Shown here piece after piece: positions 7,763 through 10,692 of a DNA stretch of 10,692 nt (positions are counted from its first letter, which is position 1; every line of letters begins with the position of its first letter). The notes under the pieces were generated by a model. The model was not told where the DNA came from. It saw nothing but the letters and a program-made list of their open reading frames with translations, and did no database searches. The position numbers were made by a program, and so were the translations under genes. The DNA comes from an uncultured Porphyromonadaceae bacterium (GTDB lineage Bacteria; Bacteroidota; Bacteroidia; Bacteroidales; Muribaculaceae). The stretch spans positions 1 to 10,692 of the forward strand of contig CAMWQF010000068.1 of assembly GCA_947176285.1 (NCBI GenBank), read 5' to 3'.

Positions 7763-9094
7763 TTAGTGTATTGCCTTTCTGATAATTGTAATTGTAGTGG
7801 TGTCTGAAGCGAATACGGAGTTTAGACCTTGTGCCTCCTGAGCAGGGTCGCCGGTGTAGTCATCTCCCGGCTGCCATACTTCATGTGTAGGCTTGGCAAG
7901 TCCTCCCCAGCCCCAGAAGTTAGCGCCTTTGATCTTACCGCTCCCTTTTATTTCTGAGAATACGTGGTTGTAATATGCATCGCGTCCGCTCACCGGCGAT
8001 CCCTGCGCTATTGCCATGCCATCACGAGGATACCCAAATTCCTCAAGCACAATTGGCTTCGAGTCCCCTTCTTTTGCATTTAAGGCTTTTCCAAGTGCAT
8101 CATAATGAGCATTTATATAATCTGATGTGTTGCGGCAAGCCACTGATATGCTGTCTGTGACTGTCTCTCCATTTACCCAGTTCCAGTTGTAGGGCCAAAT
8201 ATGGATGGTGGCATAGTCAACCTCGGGAATTGAGTGAATTCGAGTCCAAAGATCCATGTCGTTTTCGCATCCCCATGATCCCTCGCTACCGGTAGATACA
8301 AGATGATTGGGGTCTATTCCTTTAATAAGCGAAGCAGTCTCCCCTATCCATTTGGCAAAACTTTCTTTATTGTCGGAATTGAAGCAGCGTGGTTCGTTTG
8401 CTATTTGCCAAGCCATTATGGCTGGAGACTCGGAATATGGTTTGCCTGTGATGCTGTTTGTTCGGCTCACGATGTTTCTTACGTGATTAGCAGCCAGTTT
8501 CTGTGCGGAATCATTCGCTGAGAATTTTGCTGCATATGCCATATAGGCAGGATAGCCGTCAGTGGCTGGATTGACTGCTTTCCCTTCTCCTGCCCATTCG
8601 AGATAAGTGGAAAACCCTCCGCTCCATTCCCAAGCATTGTTGAGATAGAGCACCGCCTTCATGCCACGTTTTTCGAGTTCATCGAGGAGATAATCAAGGC
8701 CTCTCAGGATTGTGTCGTTATAGACACCGGGACTTTTCTGGAGCGTTGGTGAAATGTGTGAGGCAAGCCCCTCATCTCCATCACCACCTACAAGGATTCG
8801 AAGATTATTGATTCCTATGGCTTGAAGAGTATCAAGTTCACGTGCAAGACGCTCGCGATTTCCTCCCTTGCCTTCAGAAGCGAGAATTGCACCATACCAA
8901 AAATTGGTGCCCACATATCGGTAGACGGAATCTCCAATATAAAACTCTCCATCCTTGACAGTTACAAATGCGTCTTCAATATTGCTGTTTGCAATATTCT
9001 TATTGCCGGAGCATGCTGAGCCTATTATGGCAGATGCTATCATGGCAATCCCTATTATTTTTTTATATCTCATATCATTATTTGGATTTTTCAT
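7763..9094 (-). CDS. Glycoside hydrolase family 5 lipoprotein, probable endo-beta-1,4-mannanase (GH5_7-like)
   Basis: This 443-residue protein (from the ATG at 9094) is a retaining glycoside hydrolase of family 5, best matching mannan endo-1,4-beta-mannosidases. The (beta/alpha)8 barrel spans about 44-430. The acid/base is E234 in WQIANEPR and the likely nucleophile is E352 in VLEEFGYPRD. Other family marks are YVGTNFWYG (60-68), INNLRIL (95-101), LNNAWEWSGGF (151-161), HIWPYNWNW (298-306), NFWGWGG (392-398) and the GDP-Q-GLNSVF block (415-428). The signal ends in GSAC with lipid cysteine 28. It lacks the acidic residues after the cysteine seen in its neighbours. The start at 9094 has AAGG 9 bases upstream; an ATG at 9073 would give a more typical short lipoprotein signal. 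The frame stays open up to an ATG at 9169, but that start would overlap the esterase gene and put a non-signal sequence first. It follows the esterase by 68 bases. Confidence 0.9.
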   Translation of the reverse strand: MKNPNNDMRYKKIIGIAMIASAIIGSACSGNKNIANSNIEDAFVTVKDGEFYIGDSVYRYVGTNFWYGAILASEGKGGNRERLARELDTLQAIGINNLRILVGGDGDEGLASHISPTLQKSPGVYNDTILRGLDYLLDELEKRGMKAVLYLNNAWEWSGGFSTYLEWAGEGKAVNPATDGYPAYMAYAAKFSANDSAQKLAANHVRNIVSRTNSITGKPYSESPAIMAWQIANEPRCFNSDNKESFAKWIGETASLIKGIDPNHLVSTGSEGSWGCENDMDLWTRIHSIPEVDYATIHIWPYNWNWVNGETVTDSISVACRNTSDYINAHYDALGKALNAKEGDSKPIVLEEFGYPRDGMAIAQGSPVSGRDAYYNHVFSEIKGSGKIKGANFWGWGGLAKPTHEVWQPGDDYTGDPAQEAQGLNSVFASDTTTITIIRKAIH

Positions 9095-9162
9095 AATGAC
9101 TTGCCTTATATTAGCGAAGCCAATTCTGTAAAAAAAATTGTGTGAGCGCGGCAGCGCGAATA
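9095..9162 (-). other. Gap between the esterase and GH5 genes, with a weak hairpin and a T-tract
   Basis: On the coding strand, just after the esterase stop, GCGC-TGCC-GCGC could form a 4-pair stem; eight bases later there is a run of eight T. The distance and the short stem make this a poor intrinsic terminator, though some attenuation between the two genes is possible. No TAnnTTTG element is seen here, so the GH5 gene is most simply co-transcribed with the esterase. The GH5 Shine-Dalgarno-like AAGG sits at 9104-9107. Confidence 0.35.
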
Positions 9163-10605
9163 TTACCAATTGTCAGTCCGGAAAGGAATGAGCGGAAGCC
9201 CATACATATCTTTAAGTTGGCCTATTGCAAAATTCTTGAAGCAATAGCGCACTGCTTTAATATCTTTTACCTTATCGCTTGACACTGTTACTGTATGCGG
9301 CCAGTTCCAATCCTCAACTGCCTTAGCAGGATAGAACACTTTGTCTTCTCCGGCTACTTCAAAGCCCGGAAGGTCTGTATTCGGATTCAGTCCTCCAATG
9401 GCATTATTAAAGGTCAGTATGGCAGTGTCCCCCTTAAGTTCAACTGATTTATAAGATGGATAGATGTGTGGAAGCCCTTCGATTCCATATGTGCGTGCTC
9501 CTGCCATGAATGCAAGTCGCTCGCCGATTTCTTTCTTCTTGCGGGCATGAATATCAGGCACTTCGAAGGGATATACAAGGTCGGTAGTGCAGACGATGCC
9601 GCTGTTGGGCAATATCTCGGCAGCATGATGCTGACATTCTCGGAATTTTGCTGCATTGTCTGCATCCGGATTGTCATAGTTCCATCCAGGGAGTTCCACG
9701 AAATAGAACGGCAATTCGCCAAGTCCCCATTCATCACGCCATATTTCCACCATATCTTTCTGATGCTGAGGATATTCATGTTCCCGTCCTACATTCGATT
9801 CTCCCTGATTCCAAAGAAAACCCTTTACAGTATATCCAACTACAGGCTTGAGCATGGCATTATACATCACTCCGATGCGCTCCCAATTCCCCAAATCCTT
9901 GTTTTTTTCTTCTGCATCCATATCCCACCCTGAATATGTGTCCAATTTCCATTTAGGAATCCATCCCTCTACCTTAGACCCCCCATATGCACAGTTGATT
10001 ATTCCAACCGGAACATTCAGTAAGTCGGTCAGAGACTGGGCGAAGAAATATGCAAGAGCAGAGAACTCTGCTGCATTTTTCGGGTTGGAGACATTCCATT
10101 TCCCCTCTACCTTTTCTTGAGGAGTATATGCTTCACGCTTAGGAATATTTGCCATCCTTATACCAGGATACTTCCCGGAGTATGCAATGGCTTGGGCTGC
10201 GCCTTCAATAGGTTGGATTCCAAATCCCCGAAGTGGCATCTCCATATTTGACTGCCCGGAGCAGAACCATACTTCTCCGATTAAGACATTGTCGATCTTT
10301 ACAGATCCGTCAGGATCTGTAAATTCTATTGAATATGGAGTGAAGGAGGCATCCGGTGTTGGGACTGTCAGATCCCAGCGTCCGCTTTTGATGTCAGACT
10401 TGGTGGTATATATATTTCCATTCCATGAGGTTGTTACGTCTACCGACGATCCGGGTTTGCTCCAGCCCCAAAGTTTTGCGTCTGAGTTTTGTTGCAACAC
10501 AGCGTTATCACTGATTATATCGGGAAGTTCCACCTTTGCGGATATTCCAGCCATAGTCGTGGAAAACAAGGCTGTTAATAGGCATTTTTTAAGTTTGTTA
10601 TTCAT
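9163..10605 (-). CDS. Secreted SGNH/SASA-type carbohydrate O-acetylesterase (sialate O-acetylesterase-like)
   Basis: This 480-residue protein has a signal peptide (MNNKLKK, hydrophobic core, cleavage near AGISA) and no lipobox. An N-terminal beta-rich region (about 27-105) precedes an SGNH-hydrolase SASA domain (about 108-360). The nucleophile is S119 in WFCSGQSNMEMPL; FLWNQGESN (263-271) is the second conserved block, and PDIHARKKKEIGERLA (350-365) carries the catalytic H353 with D351 nearby. The last 100 residues match the family's C-terminal region, ending in LPLIPFRTDNW. The protein appears complete. Such genes are named sialate O-acetylesterase, but beside a GH5 mannanase the likely role is removing acetyl groups from mannan or another plant glycan in the periplasm. 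An ATG at 10623 is in frame, but it lies only about 10 bases after the -7 element and gives a poor signal start, so 10605 is preferred. No acetyl-sugar specificity can be read from sequence. Confidence 0.88.
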   Translation of the reverse strand: MNNKLKKCLLTALFSTTMAGISAKVELPDIISDNAVLQQNSDAKLWGWSKPGSSVDVTTSWNGNIYTTKSDIKSGRWDLTVPTPDASFTPYSIEFTDPDGSVKIDNVLIGEVWFCSGQSNMEMPLRGFGIQPIEGAAQAIAYSGKYPGIRMANIPKREAYTPQEKVEGKWNVSNPKNAAEFSALAYFFAQSLTDLLNVPVGIINCAYGGSKVEGWIPKWKLDTYSGWDMDAEEKNKDLGNWERIGVMYNAMLKPVVGYTVKGFLWNQGESNVGREHEYPQHQKDMVEIWRDEWGLGELPFYFVELPGWNYDNPDADNAAKFRECQHHAAEILPNSGIVCTTDLVYPFEVPDIHARKKKEIGERLAFMAGARTYGIEGLPHIYPSYKSVELKGDTAILTFNNAIGGLNPNTDLPGFEVAGEDKVFYPAKAVEDWNWPHTVTVSSDKVKDIKAVRYCFKNFAIGQLKDMYGLPLIPFRTDNW

Positions 10606-10618
10606 GATATTTAGGTTA

Positions 10619-10635
10619 TGCATCTTTTGGATGCA
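10619..10635 (-). other. Inverted repeat at the expected transcript start of the esterase gene
   Basis: TGCATC and GATGCA flank a 5-base loop, a perfect 6-pair inverted repeat. It directly overlaps the end of the -7 element and covers the likely transcription start and the start of the leader. It could be a 5'-end RNA hairpin or a DNA-binding site; chance is also possible in a short arm of this length. Confidence 0.3.
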
Positions 10636-10641
10636 AAATTA
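10634..10641 (-). promoter_or_regulatory. -7 promoter element of the esterase-GH5 unit
   Basis: TAATTTTG on the coding strand matches TAnnTTTG exactly. Transcription would start roughly at 10626-10630, which leaves about 20 bases of leader before the ATG at 10605 and argues against the ATG at 10623. The extended sequence TAATTTTGCAT is identical to that ahead of the susC-like gene. Confidence 0.6.
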
Positions 10642-10662
10642 TGAAAAATATCAAAGTCGAAA

Positions 10663-10677
10663 TGATACTATTTTATC
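10663..10677 (-). promoter_or_regulatory. Operator-like box upstream of the esterase gene, identical to the susC box
   Basis: GATAAAATAGTATCA on the coding strand is identical over 15 bases to 7701-7715 and sits at the same distance (21 bases) from the shared TAATTTTGC sequence. A further TAGTATC (10679-10685) lies 15 bases upstream; the match 21 bases upstream, where the susC promoter has its distal box, is poor and the window ends there. Probably the same activator site, placing both transcription units in one regulon. Confidence 0.5.
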
Positions 10678-10692
10678 CGATACTAACATATG

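Noticed and set aside
9130..9160. Intrinsic terminator between the esterase and GH5 genes
   Set aside because: The GCGC stem has only 4 pairs and is 8 bases from the T-run, and no separate promoter is seen for GH5; recorded only as a possible weak attenuator.
9095..9169. Longer GH5 start at 9169
   Set aside because: It would overlap the esterase stop by 7 bases and add 25 residues that do not fit a signal peptide; the lipoprotein signal begins at 9094 or 9073.
9466..9933. Plus-strand open frame of 155 residues
   Set aside because: It is antisense to the conserved SASA domain and has no family features of its own.
10606..10623. Longer esterase start at 10623
   Set aside because: The ATG is almost at the expected transcription start, within the inverted repeat, and the six added residues precede a normal signal peptide that begins at 10605.

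Overview
The window looks like part of a polysaccharide utilization locus (PUL) from a Bacteroidales bacterium. The evidence is a SusC/SusD outer-membrane pair, lipoproteins with acidic residues after the lipid cysteine, the Bacteroidota-type -7 promoter element TAnnTTTG, and mostly weak Shine-Dalgarno sequences. The moderate GC content and the protein styles would suit a gut Muribaculaceae or a related family, but that family-level placement is a guess. All six genes lie on the minus strand, so the order of transcription runs from high to low coordinates.

Layout in transcription order: (1) a promoter and operator-like box at 10634-10677; (2) a secreted SGNH/SASA-type carbohydrate O-acetylesterase (9163-10605); (3) a 68-base gap; (4) a lipoprotein of glycoside hydrolase family 5, best matching the beta-mannanase subfamily GH5_7 (7763-9094); (5) a 149-base intergenic region with a second promoter, paired boxes and a possible 5'UTR hairpin; (6) SusC-like TonB-dependent transporter (4398-7613); (7) SusD-like glycan-binding lipoprotein (2643-4379); (8) a surface glycan-binding lipoprotein with two IPT/TIG domains and a C-terminal glycan-binding domain (1312-2622); (9) a second surface lipoprotein with four IPT/TIG-like repeats and a Trp-rich C-terminal region, cut by the left edge of the window (1-1289). 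Genes 6-9 are separated by only 18-22 bases and almost certainly form one operon. No gene-free stretch exceeds 300 bases. I see no RNA gene, mobile element or CRISPR array.

How the genes fit together (inference): the esterase removes acetyl groups and the GH5 enzyme cuts the backbone of a beta-mannan-type glycan. The two surface glycan-binding proteins and SusD capture chains or fragments at the cell surface, and SusC imports them into the periplasm with TonB energy. Exo-acting enzymes, a cytoplasmic-membrane transporter and the regulator are not in this window and may lie outside it.

The most interesting signal is regulatory. The promoters ahead of the esterase and ahead of susC carry the same 15-base sequence (GATAAAATAGTATCA on the coding strand), separated by exactly 21 bases from the same TAATTTTGC element. 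The rest of the two upstream regions does not match. This points to a shared, activator-dependent promoter design for the two transcription units. I do not see a wholly new type of system here; the locus is a recognisable PUL with some distinctive details.
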